Shown: one piece after another, positions 39,301 to 48,900 of the stretch | Numbering within the stretch: the first letter of the stretch is position 1 | How the letters are laid out: every line of letters starts with the position of its first letter | Source of the DNA: Trogon surrucura | Lineage: Eukaryota > Chordata > Aves > Trogoniformes > Trogonidae | Direction: 5' to 3' | Length of the DNA stretch: 64,000 nt | Assembly: GCA_020746105.1 (NCBI GenBank) | Contig: CM036636.1 | Span: 2,418,001-2,482,000, forward strand | Program-made: the position numbers and the translations under genes | The notes under the pieces: generated by a model | Database searches by the model: none | What the model was told of the DNA's origin: nothing | The model's input: only the letters and a program-made list of their open reading frames with translations

Positions 39301-39474
39301 AGCAGGTCCAGAGGGGCGTGTGAATCGATGGTTTCTGCAGTGTGATCCACAGGTATAAAGTTTAAAAGTGGCTCGAGTGCTTGCTCTTTTTTAACACGGC
39401 GCCGATCCGTTCTTTGGCAAGAAGAATTTGCATTTAATCTCAATTTCATCCCCTCTCTCCCCTTTCGCAATTAG

Positions 39475-39566
39475 GATTCTAGCAACTGCTGGGACCGATT
39501 TTGACCTGCGGACCCTGCGAGCCGTGCGAGTGCTGCGACCCCTGAAGCTGGTGTCGGGAATCCCAA
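39475..39566 (+). CDS. CACNA1B: CACNA1B coding exon (exon 4 equivalent): domain I S4 voltage sensor
   Basis: This internal exon encodes the end of the IS3-S4 loop and the S4 voltage-sensing helix of domain I of the Cav2.2 (N-type) calcium channel, a presynaptic plasma-membrane channel that triggers transmitter release. The frame starts at 39476 (ATT). The peptide contains [20 protein letters not shown], with positive residues every third position (Arg codons at 39509, 39518, 39527 and 39536, then Lys at 39545), the hallmark of S4. The acceptor is a pyrimidine-rich tract ending in AG at 39473-39474, and the donor is A|GTGAGT at 39567. The exon is 92 bp. Its first base completes a Gly codon begun in the previous exon (phase 2), and its last base starts the Ser codon finished by the next exon (phase 1). 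The ATAGTDFD stretch fits alpha-1B better than alpha-1A or alpha-1E as I recall those families. The frame is intact. Confidence 0.95.
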
Positions 39567-41730
39567 GTGAGTGTTGTGACTGCGTGATCTTCACAGCTGG
39601 AGGTGCTCGGTAGCTTTTGGGGTGTTCCATGCTTTTCCGAGCCATATATTCTTTGCAGGCTGTGGCTCCTGCCCTGTCTAGGTTTTGATTTTGTGTCCCC
39701 GTTTTGCACACAGCCAGCTGATTTCAGCAATGCGCTCCCGAATTTGCAGGTGAGGGGCAGGGATTTGTCCTGGGACAAATTGCCTGAGGGATTTGAATTA
39801 ATTCTCTGGGGCATGAAGACCTGAGACCCAAATTTTGCAGCTTGGACTTGGATCTTCTGGCAGTTTTTACCAGCTGAGCATTGCGCGCTGGAGATTTTAA
39901 CCCTTTAATGAGTGGGAGAAATGAAGGGAAAGAGCAGATAGGACTTTGCCTTGCCTGCTCTGTGGAAAACTTGATATATTTTACATGCTAACGTGAAGGG
40001 TCTGAACACTCCAGTGAGGAGCTGCATCATGCCTTGCTGATGCCCTGAAACCATCGAAGTCCCCACACCGTTGCTTGCTGCCTTTTTATTTGTTGCCATT
40101 CGCCAGCTGCTCTGCCCGCTGGTGGCGGATAGCTGACAGGAGTGCATTTCATTTCCAAATGTGGAACAGTGAGATTTTCTTCCCTCCAGCGACAGCCAGT
40201 GAAAGGGACCCAACAGCCAGTGAAAGGGACCCAACAGCCAGTGAAAGGGACCCGACAGCCAGTGAAAGGGACCCGTTGCTCCTCAGTGGGATGCTTTGCT
40301 CTTCTCCGTGTTAAGCCCTTGGCAGCCCCCTCTCCTCCTGGGCTGGGGGATTGGCTCTGCCTCCTCCCTGGCTGCTTCAAGTCTGAAATGTTGGTGCCTT
40401 AGAAATCCAGCAACGGGTTATACCTTGCAATGACAGCACCAAAATTTCCTGAACTCGGCATCCTTTCATGGGCAGGGCTTGAATCTGAATTCCCACAGAG
40501 GAGAGAGGACTTGTCCGGACTTGAGAAAGGTGTCATTTATTACCAGGATCTCTCATTTATTACAAGGAGGTGTTGCTCGCTGGTTTTTCATGGACTCATT
40601 GCTTAAGCAAGGCAATATTGAGTTGGGGTAGTGACAGTCTGAGGGTGTCAGAGAAGTGAGGTGGCCCCTCAGGGGTGTCCCTATCCTGGTGTGGGTGGCA
40701 CGTGTCCCCCTGGAAGACAGGCTTTTCCACCTAGCAATGTGTCCTGGACCAGCATGATGTTTTCCCACAGAGCATTATTTCCTCTCCTGCTTTTAGTCAT
40801 GCTGTGAAAGCAGCCTGCTGTGTTTAATTTTTTTTTTCCTAAATGTACAACCCTGAGGTGCATTCATATACAAGCATCGTATATGCTTTCCGCTTTCCTT
40901 CTGCAATCTCAGTTTTTTCTCTTCCAACAGATCTTTATGTCTTTTTTTTTTTTTTTTTCCCCTGCATGCACCTGCATTGACCTCAATGGTGCTGTACAAG
41001 GTGGCAAGAAAACGATGATTCTTCATTCTCTGTACCTCAGGACAGGCCACCAAGGTGGCTTTCGCTCGCTGCTTATTGCTGAAGTTGTTTTTGTTTTGTT
41101 TGTCTGTGTGACGTTATCTGACACCTCCATCTCTCAGTCTCTCGCCTTATCTCCCCTGCTTTTAATTGAAAATGCGTTTTAGTGCCAGTAGAAAAGCTGT
41201 GGACGGATACGGATAGCCCTGGAGACAGGAGTTTGTTTCTCCAGAAGTGGGGTGTGACAGGTGCGGCAGCTTTGGGGCTGTTCTGTGTGTCCCAGAGGCA
41301 GCTCCTGGGCTGCAGCTGGGTGCTCCCTGCCCTCCCTGGGACACACGGGTTGCCCAGCAGTGCCCAGCTCTGCCGCAGCCACGCTGCCCTACCACTTGCC
41401 TTAAGGACCTGGTCCAGCTCCAGGCTGAGTCTTGGGACCCTACTGGCTTCAAGAAAAGTCCTTTTTGTGTCTCTGAAACTTAAAAGACCTTTGAATCTGT
41501 GATCTGAGGAAAAAGGGTCAGAAAAAGCTAACTCCCCTGATTGTCTCTCACATCTTAAGTGTATTATGGCTGTAGCATCTTCTTGATACTTTTTTTTATG
41601 GCACCTGGGGAAAAGCAGCATTGCGTGCTCTTGCCAACCAAAACTTTCCCCCTCTCCTGCCTTGTCCCTACCCCCAAGCCTTTCTTTTCCTTCCCTCCCT
41701 GATTACGTGTTTTTTTCCTTGTCCCCACAG
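39567..41730 (+). other. CACNA1B: CACNA1B intron between exons 4 and 5 (complete, 2,164 bp, phase 1)
   Basis: This GT-AG intron has both splice sites in view: donor GTGAGT at 39567 and acceptor AG at 41729-41730. It contains a 4 x 21 bp minisatellite at 40192-40275 and a 17-base poly-T near 40942. No CR1 or gene was seen. Splitting the Ser codon A|GC restores the conserved GIPS-LQVV junction of Cav2 channels, which supports the exact boundaries. Confidence 0.92.
40192..40275 (+). repeat. Minisatellite, 21-bp unit x 4, in intron 4
   Basis: Four head-to-tail copies of a 21-base unit (acagccagtgaaagggaccc plus a or g) start at 40192, 40213, 40234 and 40255. The copies are identical except for the last base (a, a, g, g). 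It lies about 630 bp downstream of the exon 4 donor. Near-identity of the copies suggests recent expansion and probable copy-number variation. Confidence 0.97.
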
Positions 41731-41883
41731 GCTTGCAGGTTGTCCTCAAGTCCATCATGAAGGCAATGGTGCCCTTGCTTCAGATCGGGCTGCTCCTCTT
41801 CTTCGCCATTGTGATGTTCGCCATCATCGGGCTGGAGTTTTACATGGGCAAGTTTCATAAAACCTGCTTCTCCAACGAGACAG
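41731..41883 (+). CDS. CACNA1B: CACNA1B coding exon (exon 5 equivalent): S4-S5 linker, IS5, start of turret
   Basis: This exon continues the domain I sequence directly. Its first two bases complete the Ser codon, and the frame then runs from 41733. It begins [12 protein letters not shown] (the amphipathic S4-S5 linker that couples sensor to pore), followed by the hydrophobic IS5 helix [20 protein letters not shown], then [17 protein letters not shown] at the start of the extracellular turret. A cysteine (TCF) and an N-glycosylation sequon (NET, Asn codon at 41874) are visible. The acceptor is ccccacag ending at 41730 after a strong pyrimidine tract, and the donor is CAG|GTGAGC at 41884. The length is 153 bp with a phase 1 end. 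The intron before it is 2,164 bp. S4-S5 and IS5 are nearly invariant among Cav2 channels, so the choice of alpha-1B rests mainly on the flanking exons. Confidence 0.95.
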
Positions 41884-42174
41884 GTGAGCTTCCAGCTTCA
41901 TTCCCAGTGTATCATCGTGATGTTTTAGTCCACTTCATCTCATGGGATGCTTTCTAGCCTGCTCTTCTGTTGCTTTTCCTTTCTCCTCTTCCATGTTCAC
42001 TGTATTCTCACCTTGTTTACCCACCTAGTCTAAGATTTAACAGACTTTTGTGCTCAACCTACCTGTGCTGGGACAAATCCTCCTCTCTGTCACACCATCC
42101 AGCACCTTTGATGCCACTGGGTTGCTCTCAGTCTACACAAGAGTGTAGAGAACGTGATCGGGGCCTCCTCTCAT

Positions 42175-42254
42175 GAGAATTTGTTCATACTAGAAATACA
42201 GAACTAAATTCCTGTTATTCCAGCTTGTTGAAGGGTGGGGTTGTTTGGGTTTTT
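42175..42254 (+). repeat. Dispersed repeat of unknown type, copy A
   Basis: Contains 'tactagaaatacagaactaa', 'attcctgttattccag' and 'gaagggtggggttgtttggg'. It is related to copy B at 43379-43454 by roughly 80-85 percent of positions, judged by eye, with a small gap. It does not match the CR1 subfamilies in the window. Confidence 0.8.
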
Positions 42255-43378
42255 CTTGTTACTTTTTTGATTCATTGGTGTTTGTTTGCATTTTCATTGA
42301 GTTTATTCAGCTGAATGTTGAATTTTCTTGCAAGGTTTCTGGGGCGAGTTGGCCATGGGTGTGAGAAATGGTGAGATTGGAAAGACTGTGAGCAACAAAA
42401 AAAATAAAAAAGGGCAATAGTTAGAAGGCAAGGAGTCCTTTGATGGAGGAAGGATAAAAATGTCCTTCAGAAAAGAGCAAGGGGAAACTGGGCACTGCAG
42501 AGCAAATCATGTGTCTGCCTGTGAATGGGTGATAAACCCCAGAAGATGGAGAGGAATAACACCCCAGCTGGGACTCATGGCCCTGTTAAAGCCAACTTGC
42601 TTGTCCGTGGCTCAGAACTCCTTCCAGCTGAGGAGAAAAGAAAAGAAAAAAAAAAAGACCATTTTTTTTCCATGTAATTTTTTAATATTCCTTTACGGCA
42701 GTGCTAATATGTGTTGGTTATCTGGGCTATCCGCAGATGGAAACATTGTTCTTGCCTCCAAAAGATTGCAATTTAAGGTGCAATTGACTGTCTTTAAAAT
42801 ACAGTCTTGTATTTTCAGTGATTATCACTAATAGGTCTTAATATTGATTTATTTGTACGCATTGAAATGGTAATAAAACAACATCCCTGCCAAATCTCTG
42901 GGCATCCTCCACAGTAACAACAACATGGAAGCAGTTTAATATATTCGGTTTACACAGAGCTTTGCAAAAGCAGGCTGAAATTGTGTTCTTGGTTATGAGA
43001 CCTTAGAAGAACAGAACTTGGACAGGGCAGTCTGGGGCTGTGACTTGTGGCGATTCCTGGAAGAAATCAATTCTGAGCTAGATTTGTGTGTGTGTGTTCA
43101 TACCGAGCAAAGCAGAGACCACTGCCGGGTCTCTGGGGCTGCTGCAGCAGTTACAGAAGGATGATAACAACAGGGAAAATATGGGTGTGCAGGGAGCAGA
43201 AGGTGAGGGAGCCAAGAGAAAGCAGTTAGGAGCAGGTTTGCATTTTCTAGGAGTCTCTTAAACTGCAGTCAAGGTGGGTGATTTGTTTTTCCTGCATCCT
43301 TTGTTTGCAGGTAGGGGCTGCAGGCTGGGCTCTGAGGCTCTCTTGCTGATGGGCTGACTTTAACCTGTGGGCTGGAGA

Positions 43379-43454
43379 GAGAATTTCTTCACGCTAGAAA
43401 TACAGAACCAAATCCCTGTTGTTCCACCTGGAAGGGTGGGGTGGTTTGGTTTTA
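43379..43454 (+). repeat. Dispersed repeat of unknown type, copy B
   Basis: Contains 'cgctagaaatacagaaccaa', 'atccctgttgttccac' and 'gaagggtggggtggtttgg', collinear with copy A at 42175-42254 in the same intron and orientation. It could be a local duplication or two copies of an unrecognised transposable element. Confidence 0.8.
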
Positions 43455-43472
43455 GCCCGTGGGCTAAAGAGT

Positions 43473-43492
43473 GATTGATTGATTGATTGATT
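43473..43492 (+). repeat. GATT tetranucleotide microsatellite
   Basis: Five perfect gatt units in intron 5, followed by attg. Confidence 0.95.
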
Positions 43493-43689
43493 ATTGTTCC
43501 TCCCTTCAGAAACTAGCTAATGTAAAAGAGGAAAAATAAAACCCAAAGCTGTTTGCGTTCTCTGCAGGAGACTCTGACACCAGTGAAGGCTGAGAGATGT
43601 CTGTGCCAGGCTCGGGGACAGATTTTTGTCGTGGGTAACATCATCTGCGAGTGGGTTTTGCCTGCTGGGTGCCTCCCAGCTGGGAATTG

Positions 43690-43950
43690 AGAGCGCAGCC
43701 GAAGAACCCTTGCGTGTACCTTGGGCTCCCCCCGAAGCTTCTTGCAGCCGCGTTTGCAGGCCGTGGCCCCTGCTTTTCTCAAGAGTTAAAGGAGCCAGTT
43801 GTTGGATGAATTCTCGGGGATCGATTCCGCCCGCTTTGGCGGGAAATGGCAGCGATGGCGTTTCTGGAAAGGCGGCAAGTGGTGAGGTTTCCTGGCGCTG
43901 CGGTCCCTTGTGAGCGGAGCAGCCCGAGCCTTTTAAACCCTAAGTGCTCG
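43690..43950. promoter_or_regulatory. CpG-rich patch with perfect E2F-type motif in intron 5
   Basis: About 21 CpG in about 260 bases, including TTTGGCGGGAAA at 43835-43846. That motif matches the classical E2F/DP binding site in full. Directly after it comes 'atggcagcgatggcg', which has YY1-like GATGGCG. This combination occurs at TATA-less promoters, so a cryptic or alternative promoter inside CACNA1B is possible. No transcript evidence is available from sequence alone. Confidence 0.3.
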
Positions 43951-45742
43951 TTGTCGCCAGGGAGGTGCATTAACAAACCCAGGGCTGATGCTGTGGGCTC
44001 CAAAGGCTGCCTTGAGCGTGGAAATGTGAATCTCATTAAAGAGACACCTCTGTCAGAGGGTAGCAGATTGGAGGAGTTGCTCGTGCTTGTTTCTCTTCCA
44101 AATCCCCGAAGTGAGCAAACTCCTGGGATTTTTCCTGGAATCAGGAGCCACGTGAGAGGTGCCAGCTCTTACTTCAGCACAGCATGGAGGGAACCGAGAT
44201 ATCAACAGCAAATATTGCTGTATCCCTGCTCATCCAATAGCCCTGGGCTGGTCAGTAAGAAACAACAACAGAGAGGGATGCTGGGGACCAAAGTATGGCA
44301 AAAGGGATATTCACAGTCTTCGCCATTCAGCCTCTCCTGTGCTGGTGGCAACACTTCTCAATTTTAATGAAAAACAGGTAAAAATTAATGGCAGCGCATG
44401 CTTCAGGGGATACCTAGCTTGTTTTTCTCTCCCTGCATCCTCTGTTCCATCCTGTTTTGCTGACACGGGGTTATTTTTGAGCGGCTGACCCAGCCCAAGT
44501 GCCCTGAAGCTGCTCCAGAAGAGGGAGGGCATCACATTTGTTTCTCATTTTTCCTTGAGCTTTCTCTTTCCTCTGTTGTCCCCAGCTATGAGAGTAGGGA
44601 ATCAGTTCTGGTCTCTTTTATTTTTTTAAAAAATGAAAAAACCCTCAATTCTTCTTAATAGATGCACATTGCATTTTCAGAGCATTACCTGGCAACAAAA
44701 GGCCAAACAGAGCTAAAAGTGACTTCTTTTTTTAAGGCACGCTCACAAATGGTCTGCAAGAGCCAGATTTGGTATTTTCTTTTTGCAGGCTTGTCTCACT
44801 AAGCCCTTGTGAAAGCCTGTGGTGACCCATCTGGGAGCTGGAGAGAGATGCCCTGCATTAAGGTGTTGAGTCAACAGGAAAACTTGTCACATATATATAT
44901 ATCCTGGAGCCACGGTGACAATCTTGTTTTCCTCCCGCAGGCTTTGCTCTGTGCAATGATTATTCCTAATTATTAGTGCTGATCTTGTTTTCCCCCTGGT
45001 GAATTTGATTTTGTGCAGTTTGCTGCTCCATTACCATAACGTGTCACTTTAAAAACCCTCTAATATTTCCCGAATTGCATCTCTGCGTAAATAGGAATGT
45101 TACTTAGTATATTTATTTGCTTTGAAAACCCAGCCCTTGCGTTTCCCAGACTACTCTGTGTTGGTGCTTGCGATGTCTCTGGAGGGCTGCAATGCTTCAG
45201 ACTTTTACAGCTGACCCTGGAAGACACTGGCCACCCTTCAGGCCGTCCCTTCTGCTCTGACACCTGGATCTGGACAGTTCTGGGGCTATTCACATGTGGC
45301 TCTTGCTTAAGCCATTAGTGAACTACCTGTCCTTTTGCTTTATTGTTAGAGAGTCAGTATTTAGCACTTAGCTATGAGGGTGTATCGTTGGCTCACAGTG
45401 TTTGAATTATGCGCCATTCCCGAGCCTTGCTTTTACTCATTTTTTTTATTTTCTTTTTTTTTTTTTGTGTGTGGAATTTCTCATATATGACACGGCTGAA
45501 CACTGAGGCAAACTTTAAACGTCAGGAATGGCTTTCCTCCACCCTGCCGCTAAAACCATCTCCTACAACATAGTGATATATAACAAATTACACGGGTGCA
45601 ATGTCTTTTACATGCCCATGTGGACAGGAGGAAACCTGAAATGTCGATCACACTTGTGCAGCGGTGCAAGGAGGATGCAGCAGCACCAGCTCCTCACCTG
45701 GCTTCAGTGGGTAACCCTTCTCCCGGCTCTCCTTCTGTGCAG

Positions 45743-45930
45743 GTGATGAGGTGGGAGATTTTCCTTGCGGAGAGGAGCCTCCTGCCAGGCAGTGTGAGAG
45801 CGGGACCACCTGCAGGGAGTACTGGCAAGGACCCAACTACGGCATCACCAACTTTGACAACATCCTCTTCGCTGTGCTCACCGTCTTCCAATGCATCACC
45901 ATGGAGGGATGGACTGACATCCTCTACAAT
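45743..45930 (+). CDS. CACNA1B: CACNA1B coding exon (exon 6 equivalent): turret and domain I pore loop
   Basis: This exon encodes the rest of the IS5-P extracellular turret and the P-loop of domain I. The first two bases complete a Gly codon, and the frame runs from 45745. Landmarks in order are GDFPCG, then ARQC and TTCREYW (turret cysteines expected to form disulfides), [20 protein letters not shown] (pore helix region), and [14 protein letters not shown]. The Glu codon at 45904-45906 in TMEGW is the domain I member of the EEEE ring that selects Ca2+. The acceptor is ttctgtgcag ending at 45742, and the donor is AAT|GTGAGT at 45931. The exon is 188 bp and ends in phase 0. GDFPCG, CREYW, GITNFDN and TDILYN match alpha-1B; alpha-1A has GITQFDN and TDLLYN. 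The variable stretch between TCF and GDFPCG appears one residue shorter than in human alpha-1B as I recall it. The next coding exon (S6) lies beyond the window. Confidence 0.95.
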
Positions 45931-48900
45931 GTGAGTCTGCCGACGGATCTGTAAGACTCCCGGGGTGCTGTTATGCCTTGTATTAGGTTGGAAAAAGGTT
46001 GTTCTGGAAAAAAAATCATTATTTAGTTTGTGTGGGTTTTTTTCCCTATTGATTAGCGCTTTGGCTTTTTAGGAGGATTGCTCCTATTTTTTTGAGGGTT
46101 GTTCGGCAGGTTCTGTGACTGCCTGTGGCGGTTCAAGTCTGCAGACTGGCTTAACTGTGACACGTCAGTGTGGTGTTTTCACGTGTGAGAAAACTGTTGT
46201 GTGTACTCCAAGATGCTGATATGCTCTGCTGTAGGATGGGTGGGTGAGTAGGAGCACGTCCTCGCGATCTCCTGTAGAAAAACCAGTCACCAAATTGCAC
46301 AGCACAGGGTGGCAAAACCTGTGACTTGTCAATATTTGTACCTAGAGGTTTCCTCTCTTGGGGTTTAGCCTTTGTGATGAAGTACCAGATTTAGCAACTC
46401 CAATACGATTGTACAAAGCCCTGTCAGTCACCTTGAGACCTGGCATAACTGTTGACTGTAGAGAAGATAGCCCAGGCTGAATTTCCTCATCAGGGTCTTT
46501 GCTGGCTGTACCTCCTGCCAGCCAGGACCAGGACTGTCACAGCCACTTGAGGTCAAAACCTCTTGGTCAGTTTTACTGTTTCAAATTGTACCAAGAGGGC
46601 AACCTCACCCAGTTAGCAACAACTGAACGACTCCTCTCTTTCAGGCTGTGTAATGCTCCTGTTTGTCTGTATTTTATGCCTACCTTTTTGAGCTGTCCTT
46701 GTCTAGAGAGGGAAGAACTTAACCCATGCTAACAGGCTGGGAATCGAGTTCTTTGGCTGGTTTCCAGCATCTGTGTTATATTTTTCTTGCAAAGCATGAC
46801 GTTTGCTCCTTGGGAGCTGTAAGGGACCTGCCTATCTCTTGCAGACCCAGCTTGGTGATTTGCTTAAGTCTTCTACAGTGGGTGTGAAGTGCTGTGGTCG
46901 GGGTCTGGAGGATGGTTTGGCTGTTTTGTACTTCCATTTTCTAGGGTAGTAAAGGGCTTTATGAAGTACAGAGGCAGGAAGGAGACAGAGAGTTGTGATG
47001 ACAAGCAATGTATGGTTACATCGGCTGCGTCTTTCCGTCGGCTGTAGAAGGAAGGACAACCTGACAGCCGTGCATAGATGATCTGACTTACCCCACGCTG
47101 TCCTAGCCAGAAGTGCCAATGTCGAAAAATAACTAAGGTAGGCATTAATAATGCCTCCAGACCATTTCAGTGGTGGGTAGGACTGCAGTCTACTTCATTA
47201 TAGACTCTGGACCCATGCTGGGATCTTACACAGACTTTCCTGTAGGAGTTTCTGTAGCAACAGGAAAGCATTATTAATATAAACTACAGTAAATTGCAAG
47301 GTACAATTCTGCTGTGTTTGTAGCCAATATACCTGATTTATTACCTTCTCCATTCATTGCTCAGTTTTTCCATTTCTTTCACGTCTCTGTCTGCTTAGAG
47401 TGATCTCTGGAGGGGCTCATTGCCCCACTGCATGCCCTCCCCTCACTCTGAAACTTCACCACACAACCAGTTTCTCCCATTCTCATTCAGCAATCCTGCT
47501 CTTTCCATCCAGTGCCAACTGTTGTAAGAAAAGCCCATTAGCATCCTGGCTGGAATTGATTAATCGATACGCGTTGTATTAGATCATCTTCTCCCAAACT
47601 GCTTTTTGTACGACATGCAAAAACCAGAGCTTACTATTGAGGTATTGATTTTGAGGGTCGCTTTGAAAACTATTATAGTATCATTCTGGATACCCATTAA
47701 TCTAGTTGGAAACAGGCGCCTGGATGAGACGCAGTTGGGTATTTGTTGTATAATGTCAAGCCTTGGTGGAGACCCCAGCTTAGGTTTTAGTGCTTGGTGG
47801 TTACTCTGACAGATATGAGGGTCTCTAGACGAGCTGTTTGTTGGGTGGAGGGTGAGTGGAGTGTGCTCTGCCGCAGGAGCACTCAGCAGATGATGTTCAT
47901 GACTAGCAACCTTGTCTCTCCCCTCTCCCTTGGCCCCGCTCTGCTTGCTGAGGAGCTGGCTGTGCTTTTGCAGGTTAGTAGCTGAGAAAAGCTGTGGGTG
48001 GAGAAGATCCACCCTGTGCAGCCCTGAACTTTTTCACAGCTTCAGTCATCTGCTGTTTTCTGGCTGCTGGGCTTTCATCTTATTTCTTCGGTGCCAACTC
48101 GAAGTTCATCAAATTTAAAAACAAAACAAAAGCCCAAACCGTGCTGGAGCAGTGACTCAAAACCCAGCGTGGTGGGGGTTTGTAGATGCAGCTGTCAGAC
48201 TGTGCAGATGTAACAATTGGTCCGTCCATCCAGTAACTGCTCATTAAAGCTGCCGGATTCAGCTGGATCCCTACTGGACCCATACTGGGTTGGTATGGGA
48301 AGAAGCTGAAAGTTCTGTTGCATGCAGAACCTGAATGGTGGGGTCAGCAAACATGTGTCAGGGTCCTTCTTGCTCTGTGGAGAGCAGGAGGTAAGCCAGC
48401 ATATGGAGACTCAGACAACAGGTGAGTGTCAGAGGTTGTTACTTGTTTAGGGAGCTTTCATTCACCATTTGGGTTTTCCACTGCTGAGGAGAATGTTTTT
48501 GGCCAGGAAAATTTTCCATGGTCGAGCTAGTTTCCCTGTCGGTCCCAGCCTCCAGTCTTCTCAAGGAAACCAGCATTCCCCTGATGCAGGGTACTCATCA
48601 GAGCTGAGCTGTGAACCTACTTTGAATGTTTTTTTCTTAATTAAGATTTGCAAAAGGCTGTGGGACCACAAGAGGCAAGATGTGATCTGCGAAAACTGTG
48701 ACTACGCACTAGTAAGCAAAAAGGATGCTGATTTTTCTCATTCCAACTAACTAAAAAGCGGGGAAAGCTGCTGGTCCTCAGGCTTAGCAGAGCCCTTCCT
48801 TCAGCCCTCCCTTTGTGCACCTATTGCCACAGGTTGGGCTTGGTTGGGGGAGGTTTGTTGCCTTGTGGAAACCCTCTCCTCCCTTCCTGCTGTTAAAGCA

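Larger units (their letters stand above)
1..39474 (+). other. CACNA1B: CACNA1B intron upstream of exon 4 (partial, at least 39.4 kb)
   Basis: No CACNA1B exon was recognised here. The preceding exon should encode the end of IS3 (with a NVMDFVVVLTG-like motif), and neither the DNA nor any reading frame shows it, so the 5' splice site lies outside the window. The stretch holds seven CR1 segments (listed separately), microsatellites at 5469, 6191 and 15883, a 26-base poly-T at 36307, degenerate tandem repeats at 17728 and 25870, possible MIR-like relics at 1546 and 21795, and CpG-rich patches near 16.2-16.6 kb and 18.94-19.07 kb. The remaining sequence (1-1540, 2.4-6.2 kb, 6.4-11.8 kb, 12.3-15.9 kb, 19.1-26.4 kb, 30-33.9 kb and 34.1-39.4 kb) is ordinary intronic DNA in which I see no gene. 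Open frames of up to about 200 codons there have no recognisable domain. Confidence 0.85.
41884..45742 (+). other. CACNA1B: CACNA1B intron between exons 5 and 6 (complete, 3,859 bp, phase 1)
   Basis: This GT-AG intron has donor GTGAGC at 41884 and acceptor AG at 45741-45742. It holds a pair of related ~75-bp segments (42175-42254 and 43379-43454), a GATT microsatellite at 43473, and a CpG-rich patch at about 43.69-43.95 kb that includes an E2F-type motif. A 173-codon open frame runs from 43846 to 44367 without a recognisable domain. No CR1 was identified. The Gly codon is split G|GT. Confidence 0.92.

Noticed and set aside
1-39474. Search for the preceding CACNA1B exon (IS3)
   Set aside because: No sequence encoding a NVMDFVVVLTG-like peptide was seen in any + frame.
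41073-41621. 182-codon open frame on the - strand in intron 4
   Set aside because: Antisense to intron with no domain. It ends before exon 5 and shows no relation to the channel.
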